NCBI RefSeq assembly: GCF_014189505.1
Contig: NZ_CP050301.1
Location: 1,371,501 to 1,435,500, forward strand
Source: Phyllobacterium sp. 628
GTDB taxonomy: Bacteria; Pseudomonadota; Alphaproteobacteria; Rhizobiales; Rhizobiaceae
Length of the DNA: 64,000 nucleotides
Direction: 5' to 3'
In this document: positions 7,861 to 18,020 of the stretch, in pieces
Numbering within the stretch: the first letter of the stretch is position 1
How the letters are laid out: every line of letters starts with the position of its first letter
Notes under the pieces: model-generated
Databases searched by the model: none
The model's input: the letters and a program-made list of their open reading frames with translations, nothing else
Told to the model about the DNA's origin: nothing
Made by a program: the position numbers and the translations under genes

Positions 7861-8480
7861 GCGGCCTGACGCAGACCACCAGCCGCCTCGATGAAGGCAA
7901 TCACTTCGTCGAGGCCATCGCGCCGCAGCATATCGGCGAAGACGTAAGGCTTTCCCTTACGCTGAACCTTGGTATCCGATTCCATCACATCGAGATTGGC
8001 GCCGACATAGGGCGCCAAATCCTTTTTGTTGATGATCAGGAGATCAGAGCGCGTGATGCCGGGACCGCCTTTACGGGGTATTTTCTCGCCCTGGCAAACT
8101 GAAATTACATAAATCGTCAGATCGGCGAGATCAGGCGAGAATGTCGCGGCAAGATTGTCCCCGCCGGATTCGATGAAAACGATATCGAGATCCGGGTGGC
8201 GTTTGTTCATCTCGGCAATGGCTTGAAGATTGATCGTCGCATCCTCACGAATGGCGGTGTGCGGACAGCCGCCGGTTTCCACACCCATGATCCGGTCTTC
8301 CGCCAGAGCCTGTAGCCGATTGAGGATGAGTGCATCTTCCTTGGTATAGATGTCGTTGGTTACGACAGCTATCGAATACCGGTCACGCAATGCCTTGCAC
8401 AGCATCTCGGTCACCGTGGTTTTGCCCGAGCCGACAGGCCCGCCAATTCCCACGCGAAGTGGTCCATTTTGCGAGATCAT
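7857..8480 (-). CDS. ureG: Urease accessory GTPase UreG
   Basis: UreG is a 207-residue SIMIBI GTPase that delivers nickel to the urease active site with UreD/UreF. The P-loop GGPVGSGKT spans residues 13-21, and the nickel-binding CPH motif is Cys72-Pro73-His74. The [13 protein letters not shown] segment is typical of the family. The start codon overlaps the ureF stop (ATGA at 8477-8480). It is the last gene of the minus-strand urease cluster and is convergent with the flavin monooxygenase gene, overlapping it by four bases. Confidence 0.97.
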   Translation of the reverse strand: MISQNGPLRVGIGGPVGSGKTTVTEMLCKALRDRYSIAVVTNDIYTKEDALILNRLQALAEDRIMGVETGGCPHTAIREDATINLQAIAEMNKRHPDLDIVFIESGGDNLAATFSPDLADLTIYVISVCQGEKIPRKGGPGITRSDLLIINKKDLAPYVGANLDVMESDTKVQRKGKPYVFADMLRRDGLDEVIAFIEAAGGLRQAA

Positions 8481-9145
8481 GAGCGAAAAATCCTCGAATA
8501 TTGTGTTTCATGTTGCATGGCCATGATCTCGGACAAGATCGCAGCAGATCCTAAATCATCAAGGCTTGATGCGGCCGCGCGAGCGGTGATTGTCAAAATA
8601 TGCTGTTCCATCTCGACCATAAGCGCCACGCCATGGCTTTGGCCAAGCGGTATCAATCGCACAGAACCTTGAATGAGATTGGAGAGAACGGCATGCAGGA
8701 AGGCAGCCAGCCCCGCTTCGAGAGCAATCCCGTTGCGTGCGGCAATGACAGCGACCGCTACCGGGTAGGGCATTTCATTTGCAAGCTTGAGGTCATCAGT
8801 CTGCCAATGTTCGGCTGCTTGGACAAAAGCGCTGCCCTGAAGCATGGTTTCCATATGCCGCTCTTTCGAACCGGCCATAGCCTCGCCAAGCGTAATGATA
8901 TCCTCGCAAGCATAGCCGTCATTTGTCGCGCGCCAACTTGCAGCAAACAGAACAGCATCGTTCCAGACAGAGCCGTGATGCAGAAGATCGACCAGCCAAT
9001 CGCGTAGAGAGATTTTATCGTGGATCAGACCGTCATGCACAGCGCGCTCAATGCCATGGCTGTAGGAAAAAGCGCCAACGGGAAAGGCTGGCGATAGCCA
9101 TGTCATGAGGCGCAGCAGCGCAAGGTTTGAGCCCATATCAGTCAT
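8477..9145 (-). CDS. ureF: Urease accessory protein UreF
   Basis: The 222-residue helical protein carries the UreF hallmark [18 protein letters not shown] near the N-terminus. UreF acts as a scaffold in the UreD-UreF-UreG complex and gates nickel and CO2 loading of urease. I chose the ATG at 9145, which overlaps the ureE stop (9138-9140); the alternative ATG at 9136 is three codons later. The frame runs open far upstream through the histidine-codon tail of ureE, but those residues are not UreF-like. Confidence 0.95.
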   Translation of the reverse strand: MTDMGSNLALLRLMTWLSPAFPVGAFSYSHGIERAVHDGLIHDKISLRDWLVDLLHHGSVWNDAVLFAASWRATNDGYACEDIITLGEAMAGSKERHMETMLQGSAFVQAAEHWQTDDLKLANEMPYPVAVAVIAARNGIALEAGLAAFLHAVLSNLIQGSVRLIPLGQSHGVALMVEMEQHILTITARAAASSLDDLGSAAILSEIMAMQHETQYSRIFRS

Positions 9146-9647
9146 GGGCGTGGTGATGGTGCCCGTGATCATGGTGGTGATCGTGATGGTCATGATCATC
9201 ATGGGAATGCCCGTGGCCGCTGTGATAGGCGCCGCGCAAAGGGTGAAATGGAGCGTTGATTTCGGTGACCTTTGCTCCGAGCCCCTCCAGCATTGCTTTA
9301 ATGACATGATCGCGCAGGATGACGATACGCGCCTCTTCCAGTTGGGCTGGCAGGTGCCGGTTGCCCAAATGCCATGCAAGTTCTGTCAGATGCTGCCGGT
9401 TGCGCGGCGTCACCTCGTAAAGCGCTTCTTCGGCCGCAACAATCTCGGCGATGCGGCCGTCTTCCAGAATGAGAACGTCGCCATGGGCAAAGGCGATCGG
9501 GTCTGGCAGGTCAACGAGAATTTGTTCGCCCTTAATGAGTGTCAGTACTTTGCGGCGCAGATGCCGCTCGTCGTGCGCCAGAACGATCTGATCAAAAGGT
9601 GTGCCGTGATAGTGACCGGCATGGTCGTGCCCGGTGACGCGTTTCAT
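9138..9647 (-). CDS. ureE: Urease accessory nickel chaperone UreE
   Basis: UreE (169 residues) has the N-terminal peptide-binding-like domain and a C-terminal metal domain containing [13 protein letters not shown] with the conserved interface histidine. It ends in a strongly histidine-rich tail of 28 residues, 16 of them His ([18 protein letters not shown] and following), which binds several nickel ions. The start at 9647 is 13 bases after the ureC stop. It hands nickel to UreG during urease maturation. Confidence 0.95.
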   Translation of the reverse strand: MKRVTGHDHAGHYHGTPFDQIVLAHDERHLRRKVLTLIKGEQILVDLPDPIAFAHGDVLILEDGRIAEIVAAEEALYEVTPRNRQHLTELAWHLGNRHLPAQLEEARIVILRDHVIKAMLEGLGAKVTEINAPFHPLRGAYHSGHGHSHDDHDHHDHHHDHGHHHHAHD

Positions 9648-9660
9648 AGGTTCATTCTCC

Positions 9661-11373
9661 TCAGAACAGGAAATAGCGCTGTGCCATTGGCAGCACTGTT
9701 GCCGGTTCACATGTCAGAAGTTCGCCGTCGGCGCGCACTTCATAGGTTTCTGGATCGACCTCAACGTGTGGGGTCGCATCATTGTGGATCATCGATGCCT
9801 TGGAAATCCCACCACGCGTGTTCTCAACACCGACCAATTGTTTGTCTGTGCCGAGAGATTGACGAAGTCCCGCATCGATTGAGGCTTGGCTGACAAACAC
9901 CACGGAAGAATTGGTGAGGTTCTTGCCGAAGCCACCGAACATATAACGATAATGTACCGGTTGTGGTGTCGGGATTGATCCATTCGGATCACCCATTGGT
10001 GCGGCTACGATAGAACCGCCAAGGATCACCATATCCGGTTTAATCGCGAAGAATGCCGGGTTCCATAGGACAAGATCAGCCCGCTTTCCGACTTCGATCG
10101 AACCGACATGCTTTGACATGCCCTGCGCGATTGCCGGATTGATCGTGTATTTGGCGATGTAACGTTTGACGCGGAAATTGTCGTTGTCGCCGGTTTCTTG
10201 CGGCAGGCTGCCGCGCTGACGTTTCATCTTGTCGGCGGTCTGCCAGGTTCGGATGGCCACTTCACCGACGCGGCCCATGGCCTGACTGTCGGATGAGATA
10301 ATCGAAAACGCGCCGATATCATGCAGTATGTCTTCGGCAGCAATCGTTTCCTTGCGAATGCGGCTCTCGGCAAAGGCGACGTCTTCTGGAATGGACGACG
10401 ACAGGTGATGGCAGACCATCAGCATGTCGAGATGTTCAGCGATAGTGTTTCTGGTGTAAGGCCGCGTCGGGTTTGTCGATGACGGAATGACGTTCGGCAG
10501 ACCGCAAATCTTGATAATATCAGGCGCATGTCCCCCGCCTGCGCCTTCCGTATGAAATGCATGGATGGTGCGGCCCTTGAAAGCCGCAACTGTATCTTCG
10601 ACAAAACCGCTCTCGTTCAATGTATCGGTGTGGATCATAACCTGAATGTCGAACTGATCGGCAACGTTAAGACAATTGTCGATGGCGGCAGGCGTAGTCC
10701 CCCAGTCTTCATGCAGTTTCAGCGAGCACGCACCACCGAGGACCATCTCTTCCAGAGCTTTAGGCTGCGAGGCATTGCCCTTGCCGGAAAGACCGAGATT
10801 CATCGGAATGCCATCGAAGGCCTGAATCATCCGAGCCAGATGCCAGGGCCCTGGCGTGCAGGTCGTTGCAAGTGTGCCATGGGCTGGACCGGTGCCGCCG
10901 CCGAGCATGGTGGTTATACCCGCCATCAAGGCTTCCTCGATCTGCTGCGGGCAGATAAAGTGAATGTGCGCATCTACGCCGCCGGCTGTCAGAATTTTGC
11001 CTTCACCGGCAATGATTTCGGTACCGGGGCCAATGATAATCGTAACGCCCGGCTGGGTGTCAGGATTGCCTGCCTTGCCAATTGCAACGATCAGTCCGCT
11101 TTTCAAACCCACATCGGCTTTGTAGATGCCGGAATGATCGACGATCAGCGCATTGGTGATCACCGTATCGACAGCCCCGTCGGCGCGCGCAATCTGGCTT
11201 TGCCCCATGCCATCGCGAATAACCTTGCCGCCCCCGAATTTCACCTCTTCGCCGTAGACCGTGAAGTCCTTCTCCACCTCGATAAACAGTTCTGTATCGG
11301 CAAGGCGCACCCTATCGCCGACAGTCGGACCAAACATGCGGGCATAGGCGGAACGGGTAATTTTAGCGGGCAT
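9661..11373 (-). CDS. ureC: Urease subunit alpha UreC (catalytic)
   Basis: The 570-residue alpha subunit hydrolyses urea to ammonia and carbamate at a dinuclear nickel centre in the cytoplasm. It shows the N-terminal [18 protein letters not shown], the metal-ligand AHIHF, the carbamylated lysine in SLKLHEDWG, the nickel-binding [12 protein letters not shown] and [15 protein letters not shown], and the active-site flap [20 protein letters not shown]. The start at 11373 has an AAGGGAAG ribosome site; the frame could extend to 11400. It is separated from ureB by about 675 bp containing an opposite-strand gene, so it may have its own promoter. Confidence 0.98.
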   Translation of the reverse strand: MPAKITRSAYARMFGPTVGDRVRLADTELFIEVEKDFTVYGEEVKFGGGKVIRDGMGQSQIARADGAVDTVITNALIVDHSGIYKADVGLKSGLIVAIGKAGNPDTQPGVTIIIGPGTEIIAGEGKILTAGGVDAHIHFICPQQIEEALMAGITTMLGGGTGPAHGTLATTCTPGPWHLARMIQAFDGIPMNLGLSGKGNASQPKALEEMVLGGACSLKLHEDWGTTPAAIDNCLNVADQFDIQVMIHTDTLNESGFVEDTVAAFKGRTIHAFHTEGAGGGHAPDIIKICGLPNVIPSSTNPTRPYTRNTIAEHLDMLMVCHHLSSSIPEDVAFAESRIRKETIAAEDILHDIGAFSIISSDSQAMGRVGEVAIRTWQTADKMKRQRGSLPQETGDNDNFRVKRYIAKYTINPAIAQGMSKHVGSIEVGKRADLVLWNPAFFAIKPDMVILGGSIVAAPMGDPNGSIPTPQPVHYRYMFGGFGKNLTNSSVVFVSQASIDAGLRQSLGTDKQLVGVENTRGGISKASMIHNDATPHVEVDPETYEVRADGELLTCEPATVLPMAQRYFLF

Positions 11374-11560
11374 GGGACTTCCCTTTTGAATGGCCTTCAA
11401 TGAGCAGGATCAAGTATGCAACTGGTATGAGACGCCACGGTTTCGTCGCCATATTGCCTCCAAATAACCCAACAATGGACCGCTTCAGATCGAATTCGGC
11501 ATGTGAACTGCGCCAGTCATCAAAAGATGATCGTTCGCCAATCATTCGAAAGGAAAAACG

Positions 11561-11944
11561 ATGCGAAAAATGATGATTTTGGCAATGTGCGCTGCTTTCC
11601 CGCTCGCCACATCTGTTGCCTATGCCCAAACTGCGGCGCCACAGACCCCAACCGCCGAACAACCCGCCACCAAGGGCGCTAAACCGGCGCAGTCCGGCAC
11701 GGTTCCAATCACGACGATCAATATCGTTGACATCAATGAATTGCCCGCGGGTACCAAAACCCAGGTCAATGACGCCGTATCCAAGCGCACTGATAAAGAC
11801 ATGCAGCAGTTGCGCACCTCCATCGACGCATCGCCGCAGGTTTCTGCCGCTCTGAAGGAAAAGGGCCTGACGTCCGCTGCCGTGGTTGTTGCCAGTCTTG
11901 ACTCCAAGGGCCTTCTTACTCTGGTAACCAAGAAGCCAAGTTGA
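11561..11944 (+). CDS. Small secreted protein encoded inside the urease cluster, opposite strand
   Basis: The 127-residue product has a clear signal peptide (LAMCAAFPLATSVAYAQ). An alanine/proline/threonine-rich linker (about residues 24-45) follows, then a compact domain with alternating polar and hydrophobic residues (DINELPAGTKTQVNDAVSKR to the end). I recognise no enzyme motif. An AAAGGA ribosome site precedes the ATG. It lies on the plus strand between ureB and ureC, both on the minus strand, so a single ureDABCEFG transcript would be antisense to it. Its relation to urease is unclear; it may be an unrelated insertion in the cluster. Confidence 0.7.
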   Translation: MRKMMILAMCAAFPLATSVAYAQTAAPQTPTAEQPATKGAKPAQSGTVPITTINIVDINELPAGTKTQVNDAVSKRTDKDMQQLRTSIDASPQVSAALKEKGLTSAAVVVASLDSKGLLTLVTKKPS

Positions 11945-12048
11945 TCGCGGCGCTTCACGCTCTTCCGCCAGTCCAGCTTCGATAACGTCATCACGATCGG
12001 ATAGAGTCCGGTCGCTGCTGAAGCAGAAATTATGGGAAAGCGGATTGA

Positions 12049-12354
12049 TCAAAGCTTTCCCATGATCTTTTGCTGAAAGCCGTAGACGACCCTGTTGCCG
12101 CTAAGCGGTACGAGCGTCACGTCGCGCTCTTGTCCCGGCTCGAAACGAACTGCAGTTCCCGCCGAAATATCCAGCCGCATGCCACGCGTTTGAGCGCGGT
12201 CGAAGATCAGCGCGTTGTTGGTTTCAAAGAAATGATAATGCGAGCCGACCTGCACAGGGCGGTCACCTGTATTGGCGACCTTGAGTGTGATGCTCGTAGC
12301 GCCGGTATTGAGTTCAATATCGCCCTTGGCAGGAATGATTTCGCCGGGAATCAT
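12049..12354 (-). CDS. ureB: Urease subunit beta UreB
   Basis: The 101-residue beta subunit starts [16 protein letters not shown] and contains [19 protein letters not shown], the core signature of UreB. It is a structural subunit of the UreABC trimer. It follows ureA by 12 bases. The length fits the separate small subunits of rhizobial ureases rather than the fused Helicobacter type. Confidence 0.98.
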   Translation of the reverse strand: MIPGEIIPAKGDIELNTGATSITLKVANTGDRPVQVGSHYHFFETNNALIFDRAQTRGMRLDISAGTAVRFEPGQERDVTLVPLSGNRVVYGFQQKIMGKL

Positions 12355-12366
12355 GATCTGTCTCTC

Positions 12367-12669
12367 CTACCTGATTGGTTCATGGACAGTGACAAGCTTG
12401 GTTCCATCCGGAAATGTCGCCTCCACCTGAATATCGTGGATCATTTCGGGGATGCCCTCCATCACCTGCTCGCGGGTAATGACATGGGCACCCGCTTCCA
12501 TAAGGTCAGCAACGGCGCGGCCGTCCCGCGCGCCCTCAACGACAAAATCGGTAATCAGGGCAATGGCTTCCGGATGGTTCAGCTTGATGCCGCGTTCGAG
12601 GCGCCGGCGGGCGACCATCGCCGCCATGGAGATGAGGAGTTTGTCTTTTTCACGCGGCGTCAGATTCAT
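12367..12669 (-). CDS. ureA: Urease subunit gamma UreA
   Basis: The 100-residue gamma subunit opens [16 protein letters not shown] and ends in the conserved [11 protein letters not shown] segment. It forms the structural core of the urease trimer with UreB and UreC. It follows ureD by 36 bp, in the usual rhizobial order ureD-A-B. Confidence 0.98.
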   Translation of the reverse strand: MNLTPREKDKLLISMAAMVARRRLERGIKLNHPEAIALITDFVVEGARDGRAVADLMEAGAHVITREQVMEGIPEMIHDIQVEATFPDGTKLVTVHEPIR

Positions 12670-12705
12670 CGTGTTCCCTTGGCCATCCCTGTTTGTTGTA
12701 TGGGT

Positions 12706-13539
12706 CTAGATTGACCAGACTTTAGGCACGCCTGCCTTTTCATTCAGCAGGTCGATCAGTGGTATCAGCCGTTTCCGGAGGGAATAGGCATCGTCGTCAA
12801 CCAGCCTCGCAAGAAGCTTGCCAGACCAGACCGAAGCACCACCTTTTTCGCCAATTATTTTTCTGGCCCGCTCCAGATAGCGTTCTGAGTCACTATCCAG
12901 GAGAAGAATTGTCACCATGGTCCGCATTCCGCCAAGCAGAGCAGGGCGGACCAGCATAGATGCCGTATCCGGGCCAATGGCAAAGTCTTCGGCATGAACG
13001 AGCTTTTCCTGCCGGTAAACACGCCAGCGATCACGAAAGAGACAAGTCTGCACGTCTTCGCCCATTGCCTTACGTCCGAACACAACGGGCTCGACGATCA
13101 GCGCACGGCTTGTTGCTGCGAGGTTTATCGTCAGTGTCCGTTTCAATGCCGATTGTTCGAAGAGAATCGTTTCCTGTGGCAGCCAGGAGAGACTGGCGTT
13201 CTCGCCAACGGAGAGATTGGTTGTTACATCAGCCACGCCGGCTGATGCCTTATAAATGCGCTCGCATGCCTGCGTGGTAACTTGAGCATGACAATTGTTA
13301 AGGGCATCGATCTGCCAGCGCATCTCGTCGCCGCCCGTCAGCCCGCCCGAGGTGTTGATCAAGACAGCTTCTAGCGAAGCATCATCCCTGTCTGGCAGAC
13401 GAATTTTGGCGCAGCCTTCCTGATAGAGAGTGGCAATGCGTGTGCGTCCATTCACTGGTTTGACAGCAAGCCTTGCATGCCCGTAGGCACGTTGCGGCTT
13501 CGCCAGTGGCATCAGATCTGTGGATGAGTGAACATTCAT
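12706..13539 (-). CDS. ureD: Urease accessory protein UreD
   Basis: UreD (277 residues) is the scaffold that binds apo-urease and, with UreF and UreG, forms the nickel-loading complex. The sequence shows TSGGLTGGDEMRWQI and TTQACERIYKA, both typical of UreD/UreH. It is the first gene of the minus-strand urease cluster. The upstream gene proC is co-directional and ends 37 bp away, so read-through from proC is possible. Confidence 0.95.
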   Translation of the reverse strand: MNVHSSTDLMPLAKPQRAYGHARLAVKPVNGRTRIATLYQEGCAKIRLPDRDDASLEAVLINTSGGLTGGDEMRWQIDALNNCHAQVTTQACERIYKASAGVADVTTNLSVGENASLSWLPQETILFEQSALKRTLTINLAATSRALIVEPVVFGRKAMGEDVQTCLFRDRWRVYRQEKLVHAEDFAIGPDTASMLVRPALLGGMRTMVTILLLDSDSERYLERARKIIGEKGGASVWSGKLLARLVDDDAYSLRKRLIPLIDLLNEKAGVPKVWSI

Positions 13540-13576
13540 TTCGGCAGGCTAGCGCAGCCCGATGAAGCGCGAAAGC

Positions 13577-14392
13577 TCAAACTTTTCCAAGCTCGATCGC
13601 ACGCTGATGTGCCGCATGCACGGCTTCCGTCAAAAGGTTCTTCAAACGATCGTCGCCCATCAGAACTTTCAGCGCTGCTGCCGTTGTACCATTGGGGCTA
13701 GTGACCTGTTCACGCAACGTCGTTGGCGTATCGGCGCTCGCTGCTGCCAGCGCACCGGCGCCGTAAACCGTCTGCATGGCCAGCAAGGCGGAGATATCGC
13801 GGGTGAGTCCCGCAGCAACGCCCGCTTCGGTCAGGCCTTCAATAAAATGAAACACGTAAGCTGGTCCCGACCCGGAAACTGCTGTTACCGCATCGATCAG
13901 GCTTTCGTCATCAACGGAAGCCACGGCACCACTGGTTTTTAGAAGCGCATCAACGAACGCCGCGTCATCATCACTGACATGTGCATTGCGGAACGTAACG
14001 ATCATGCCCTTGCCGATGGCCGCAGGTGTATTGGGGATGGTGCGGATGATGGCGGTTTGACTGCCCAGATGCTTTTCGAAAAAGCTGACGGTGATGCCTG
14101 CCGCAACACTGACAAAGGTCGCTTTGTCCGCAAAACGCTTATAGGCAGGCAGTACATCGCCCATCACTTGCGGCTTGACAGCAACGAGGATCACGCGCGG
14201 CTGAAGATCGGTGGCAAGCGCCGCCGCATCGGAAACCGCATTCACGCCCAGCGTTGCCGCGCGGTCCCGCAGCACATCGGTTGGTTCAACAACATGGACC
14301 TGTTCCGGCTTCAATATGCCGGCATCCAACCAGCCCTTGAGCATGGCAAAACCCATATTGCCGCAACCAACCAGAACCACGCCGTCAACCAT
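13577..14392 (-). CDS. proC: Pyrroline-5-carboxylate reductase
   Basis: ProC (271 residues) reduces pyrroline-5-carboxylate to proline with NAD(P)H in the cytoplasm. A Rossmann motif VLVGCGNMGFAML lies at the N-terminus. SGSGPAYVFHFIE and LREQVTSPNGTTAAAL (P5CR signature) are in the C-terminal dimerisation domain. The ATG follows a strong GGGAGAAGAAG ribosome site. It lies directly upstream of ureD on the same strand. Confidence 0.96.
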   Translation of the reverse strand: MVDGVVLVGCGNMGFAMLKGWLDAGILKPEQVHVVEPTDVLRDRAATLGVNAVSDAAALATDLQPRVILVAVKPQVMGDVLPAYKRFADKATFVSVAAGITVSFFEKHLGSQTAIIRTIPNTPAAIGKGMIVTFRNAHVSDDDAAFVDALLKTSGAVASVDDESLIDAVTAVSGSGPAYVFHFIEGLTEAGVAAGLTRDISALLAMQTVYGAGALAAASADTPTTLREQVTSPNGTTAAALKVLMGDDRLKNLLTEAVHAAHQRAIELGKV

Positions 14393-14631
14393 TCTTCTTC
14401 TCCCTTTTCAAGTGGTCGCACTTTGATCTGGTCTGTTGGGTCGGGTCAACAGTGTCAGCAAATTTTAGACATGGGTCGTGATTACACGCGGTCAGCGGAA
14501 ATTTCTCTACAGGAATGCCGAGGCTCTTTCACCGAAGATTAACGATTTATTTTCCATAGAACTTTAGGTTGGATTAACCGTGAGCCATCGGCTCGGGTTA
14601 TATTGTGCTGAGTTTCGATTGTGGAGTGCGA

Positions 14632-16770
14632 ATGGGAATGGGTGATCGGGACAACGAGACAGGAAAGCGGCCTCGGCGCTCGCTTCTCTCGTTTGCCAGC
14701 CAGCCGGAAACGGCGGCGGACGAACCTGTTCGCGTTGAAATCCCCGAAACGCGCCCATCCCTGCACCACGAAGATGATCTTGAACACTATCAACGCATGC
14801 GCGCTTTGCGCTTGGCGGCAGGCAATGACCTGGCCCAGCCTCCCGTCGTCGAGCCAGAAATGGCGCTGTCGGCAGAAGAAGCGGAACAGGACGCTGTTAA
14901 CCGCATGCGCGCAGATATGGCTGCGATCAAGGCCGAACTAAACCGGCGCATTGACGACAATCCACCGGTCTTGCCACTGTCCTTTGAAGAAAAGCCTGTT
15001 CTGCCGGGCAAGAAACCTGAAGCGTCAAAGCCTGTTCTTCAAAAGCAGCTTGGTCAGCCGGAAAAAGACGATGATGAATGGAGACAACCTGTCGAACAGC
15101 CAGCTCCCGTCAACCGCATTGGCAGTTCCCGAAAACTGATCATCGCAACGACGTTGATCGGTACACTCCTCGGCTTTGGCTACGCCATGACTATGCCGAA
15201 GCTGTACTCTTCGAATGTTGAACTGCTGGTTGATCCGCGTGATCTCAAGCTGACCGGTACGGAAGTGGCACCCGGCCAGTTGCCGGTGGATGCATCACTT
15301 GCCATTGCGGAAAGTCAGTTGCGTGTCATCCAGTCGAGCAACGTCCTGTCCAAAGTGATTGACCGGGCAGGGCTGGCAAAAGACCCGGAATTCAATGGCG
15401 GCCTGAAGGACAAAGGCATGCTTGCCGGCCTGCGCGAACTCTTCTCGACGGACAGCACGCCCGATGCCACAGCGCGGGAAACGCTGCTTTTGCGCAATCT
15501 TGCAGAGCATGTGGATGTCGACCGAAGCTCCAAGAATTTTGTTTTCAATATCACCGTCAAATCGCGTGATCCGGAAAAATCTGCCTTTATTGCCAACACT
15601 GTGTCTGATGTGTTTCTCGAGGAGCAAAGCAATGGTCAGTCTGGCGTAGCCAGGCAGGCAACAGATTTGCAGGCCGGGCGGCAAACCGAGCTGCGTATTG
15701 CCGCTGAACAGGCTGAAAACGTTCTTCAAAAATACCGGGTAGACAATGGCCTTGTCGATGCGCAGGGGCGTGTCATCAGCGATGACGAGATTGCGCGGAC
15801 CAGTGATGAGCTGGTGGCGGCTCGGGACCGAACCACGAGGTTGAATGCACTAGCGGCATCCCTGCGTGGCGGTCCGGTTGACGCTATTTCTCTAAACACG
15901 CTGCCTGAAGAATTCCGCTCCGATGCCCTTGTGGCGTTGCGTTCACAATATGCCGAGCTGAAACAGCAGGCTGACACGCTTGCCATCAAGTTGGGGCCTC
16001 GGCATCCGCAGCTGATTCAGGCGCGGTCTCAAGCGGATGGAGTCCGTAAAGAAATCCGCAGCGAACTGGATCGCGTTGCCTCATCGGTGCAGATCGGGTT
16101 GAAGCGCTCGGTACAGCAGGAGCAGGATATTGCGGCACGATTGGCGCAGCTGAAGTCCCGCACAGCTGATCCGAATGAAAATGTGATCAAGCTGCGCGAG
16201 CTCGAACGGGAAGCTTCTGCCCGACGGGCGGCGTATGAGGCGTTGTTGCTACAGGCCAAGGCAACAGGCCTGCCAGAAGTGCATAACAGCAATATCCGCG
16301 TTATTTCCCCGGCAAGTCCTGCAACGCAAGCCACTGGCGGCCCGCGCAACATTATCATTGCCGGTGGCTTCCTGGCCGGGTTGCTGGCCGGGCTTGGCAT
16401 TGCCGCGCTGCGCAGAATGAGGAACGGTCTGCAAGGCGGCAACGGTGACGATCCAGTCGACCCCAATTCACCAGCTGGCACAAAGCGCGTTCAACCCGTT
16501 GATGAGAATATCCCCGCCGCGGGATCGGAAAGCCGATTGGGTGCGGCGATCAAACAGGCGCAAACCCGCGGTTTCGCCGCAGAATTTGATGATATGCGCG
16601 ACGAAGATGCGCAATCGTCAATCGATGATGAGATCGCGGTTGCTCAGTTCCTGTATGAATATGCCGATGTTCATCTTGCCGAACGGCATCACGACAATTC
16701 GAATATCGAAGAAATGCTGAGCGATATCGCTGATATCCGGGAAATCTTACGGCAACGCGCCGGACATTAA
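14632..16770 (+). CDS. Polysaccharide co-polymerase (Wzz/GumC-ExoP type) lacking a kinase domain
   Basis: The 712-residue inner-membrane protein has an unusually long charged cytoplasmic N-terminus (about 1-167). It then has a first membrane segment (about 168-188) leading into a Wzz domain (YSSNVELLVDPRD), a long coiled-coil periplasmic region with the GumC-like LGPRHPQLIQARSQ, and a second membrane segment (about 573-593). The last 119 residues are acidic and show no Walker A/B motifs or tyrosine cluster, so the BY-kinase domain of ExoP/Wzc is absent. Such proteins set chain length in exopolysaccharide or O-antigen export. No glycosyltransferase or Wzx/Wzy genes are nearby. I chose ATG 14632 over GTG 14605. 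Its stop overlaps that of convergent soxB. Confidence 0.85.
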   Translation: MGMGDRDNETGKRPRRSLLSFASQPETAADEPVRVEIPETRPSLHHEDDLEHYQRMRALRLAAGNDLAQPPVVEPEMALSAEEAEQDAVNRMRADMAAIKAELNRRIDDNPPVLPLSFEEKPVLPGKKPEASKPVLQKQLGQPEKDDDEWRQPVEQPAPVNRIGSSRKLIIATTLIGTLLGFGYAMTMPKLYSSNVELLVDPRDLKLTGTEVAPGQLPVDASLAIAESQLRVIQSSNVLSKVIDRAGLAKDPEFNGGLKDKGMLAGLRELFSTDSTPDATARETLLLRNLAEHVDVDRSSKNFVFNITVKSRDPEKSAFIANTVSDVFLEEQSNGQSGVARQATDLQAGRQTELRIAAEQAENVLQKYRVDNGLVDAQGRVISDDEIARTSDELVAARDRTTRLNALAASLRGGPVDAISLNTLPEEFRSDALVALRSQYAELKQQADTLAIKLGPRHPQLIQARSQADGVRKEIRSELDRVASSVQIGLKRSVQQEQDIAARLAQLKSRTADPNENVIKLRELEREASARRAAYEALLLQAKATGLPEVHNSNIRVISPASPATQATGGPRNIIIAGGFLAGLLAGLGIAALRRMRNGLQGGNGDDPVDPNSPAGTKRVQPVDENIPAAGSESRLGAAIKQAQTRGFAAEFDDMRDEDAQSSIDDEIAVAQFLYEYADVHLAERHHDNSNIEEMLSDIADIREILRQRAGH

Positions 16771-18020
16771 TGCAATCGCGGCGTTGGCCCCATGCCCTTG
16801 TCGTCGATCACATAGCCCCGGTAGAACCGGTCCAGTGTAAACGGCGCGGATAGCGGATGCGGTTCGTCCTTGGCGATAGTCCAGGCAAAGCATTTGCCAG
16901 AAATCGGTGTCGCCTTGAAGCCACCGTAGCACCAGCCTGTGTTCAGATACATGCCTGGAAGCGGCCCGGTCGTGATAATGGGCGAGCCATCCATGGACAT
17001 GTCCATGATGCCACCCCAGGAGCGCAACAGCTTGACCCGTGCCAAGGCAGGCATCAGGGCGACAAATTCGCTCATGACGTCTTCCACGACAGGCAGGTTA
17101 CCGCGCTGTGCGTAGGAATTATAACCGTCAATATCACCGCCAAACACAAGGCCGCCCTTGTCTGACTGGCTGAAATAGAGATGTCCCCCGCCGAACGTGG
17201 CAACAGTATCCACCACAGGCTTCAATGCTTCCGAAACAAAAGCCTGCAGAACGTGGGATTCAAGCGGCAGGCGGTCAACACCCGCCCGGCGCATCAACTC
17301 GCTGGTATGTCCGGCAACGGCGCAGGCTGTCTTTTTGGCTTTGATCGGACCGCGCGTGGTCATGACGCCGGTGACCTTGTCACCATCCTTCATAAACCCG
17401 GTCACTTCGCAATTCTCGATAATATCAACGCCGAGCTGATCTGCCGCGCGGGCATAGGCCCAAACCACCGCATCGTGGCGCGCGGTGCCTGCGCTGCGCT
17501 GCATCAGCCCGCCAATAATCGGGAACCGCGCCGAACCACTGATATCAAGGCCCGGGATCAGCTTTTCCAGCTGTTTGGGATTCATCAACTCGCAGTCAAT
17601 GCCGTTCAGTCGCATCTGATTACCGCGCCTGACATAGACATCCAGCTGCGGCAGATTGTGTGCAAGGTTAACCACACCGCGCTGCGAGAACATCACATTG
17701 TAGTTGAGATCATGCGACATGGTCTCCCACAGCTTCATCGATGCTTCATAGAAGTGCTGGTTCTCGGTCAGGAGATAATTGGAGCGCACGGCTGTCGTGT
17801 TGCGCCCGATATTGCCGGAGCCGAGCCAGCCCTTCTCCACAACAGCGATGTTGCGCACGCCATGTTCCTTGGCAAGGTAATAAGCAGTCGCCAATCCATG
17901 GCCGCCGCCGATGATCACCACGTCATAGGCAGGCTTGGGATCGGGCTTGCGCCATGCAGGCTTCCAGTCCTTGTTGCCATTGAGGGCGTTCTTGAGCAGG
18001 GAGAAAGCGGAATAGCGCAT
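16767..18020 (-). CDS. soxB: Sarcosine oxidase beta subunit-like FAD-dependent oxidoreductase
   Basis: The 417-residue protein matches the heterotetrameric sarcosine oxidase beta subunit: FAD-binding VVIIGGGHGLATAYYLA (residues 34-50), EKGWLGSGNIGRNTT (flavin attachment region), RSWGGIMDMSMDGSPI and NTGWCYGGFKATP. SoxB oxidises sarcosine to glycine, passing the one-carbon unit to tetrahydrofolate. The expected soxD-A-G partners do not follow it: the next gene downstream is convergent on the other strand. It may be an orphan paralogue or use partners encoded elsewhere. folD is divergent, 210 bp away, consistent with shared one-carbon metabolism. Confidence 0.88.
   Translation of the reverse strand: MRYSAFSLLKNALNGNKDWKPAWRKPDPKPAYDVVIIGGGHGLATAYYLAKEHGVRNIAVVEKGWLGSGNIGRNTTAVRSNYLLTENQHFYEASMKLWETMSHDLNYNVMFSQRGVVNLAHNLPQLDVYVRRGNQMRLNGIDCELMNPKQLEKLIPGLDISGSARFPIIGGLMQRSAGTARHDAVVWAYARAADQLGVDIIENCEVTGFMKDGDKVTGVMTTRGPIKAKKTACAVAGHTSELMRRAGVDRLPLESHVLQAFVSEALKPVVDTVATFGGGHLYFSQSDKGGLVFGGDIDGYNSYAQRGNLPVVEDVMSEFVALMPALARVKLLRSWGGIMDMSMDGSPIITTGPLPGMYLNTGWCYGGFKATPISGKCFAWTIAKDEPHPLSAPFTLDRFYRGYVIDDKGMGPTPRLH

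Noticed and set aside
9105..9893. Plus-strand frame with a [16 protein letters not shown] hydrophobic run
   Set aside because: The hydrophobic run is the antisense reading of the histidine-codon tail of ureE, not a membrane segment.
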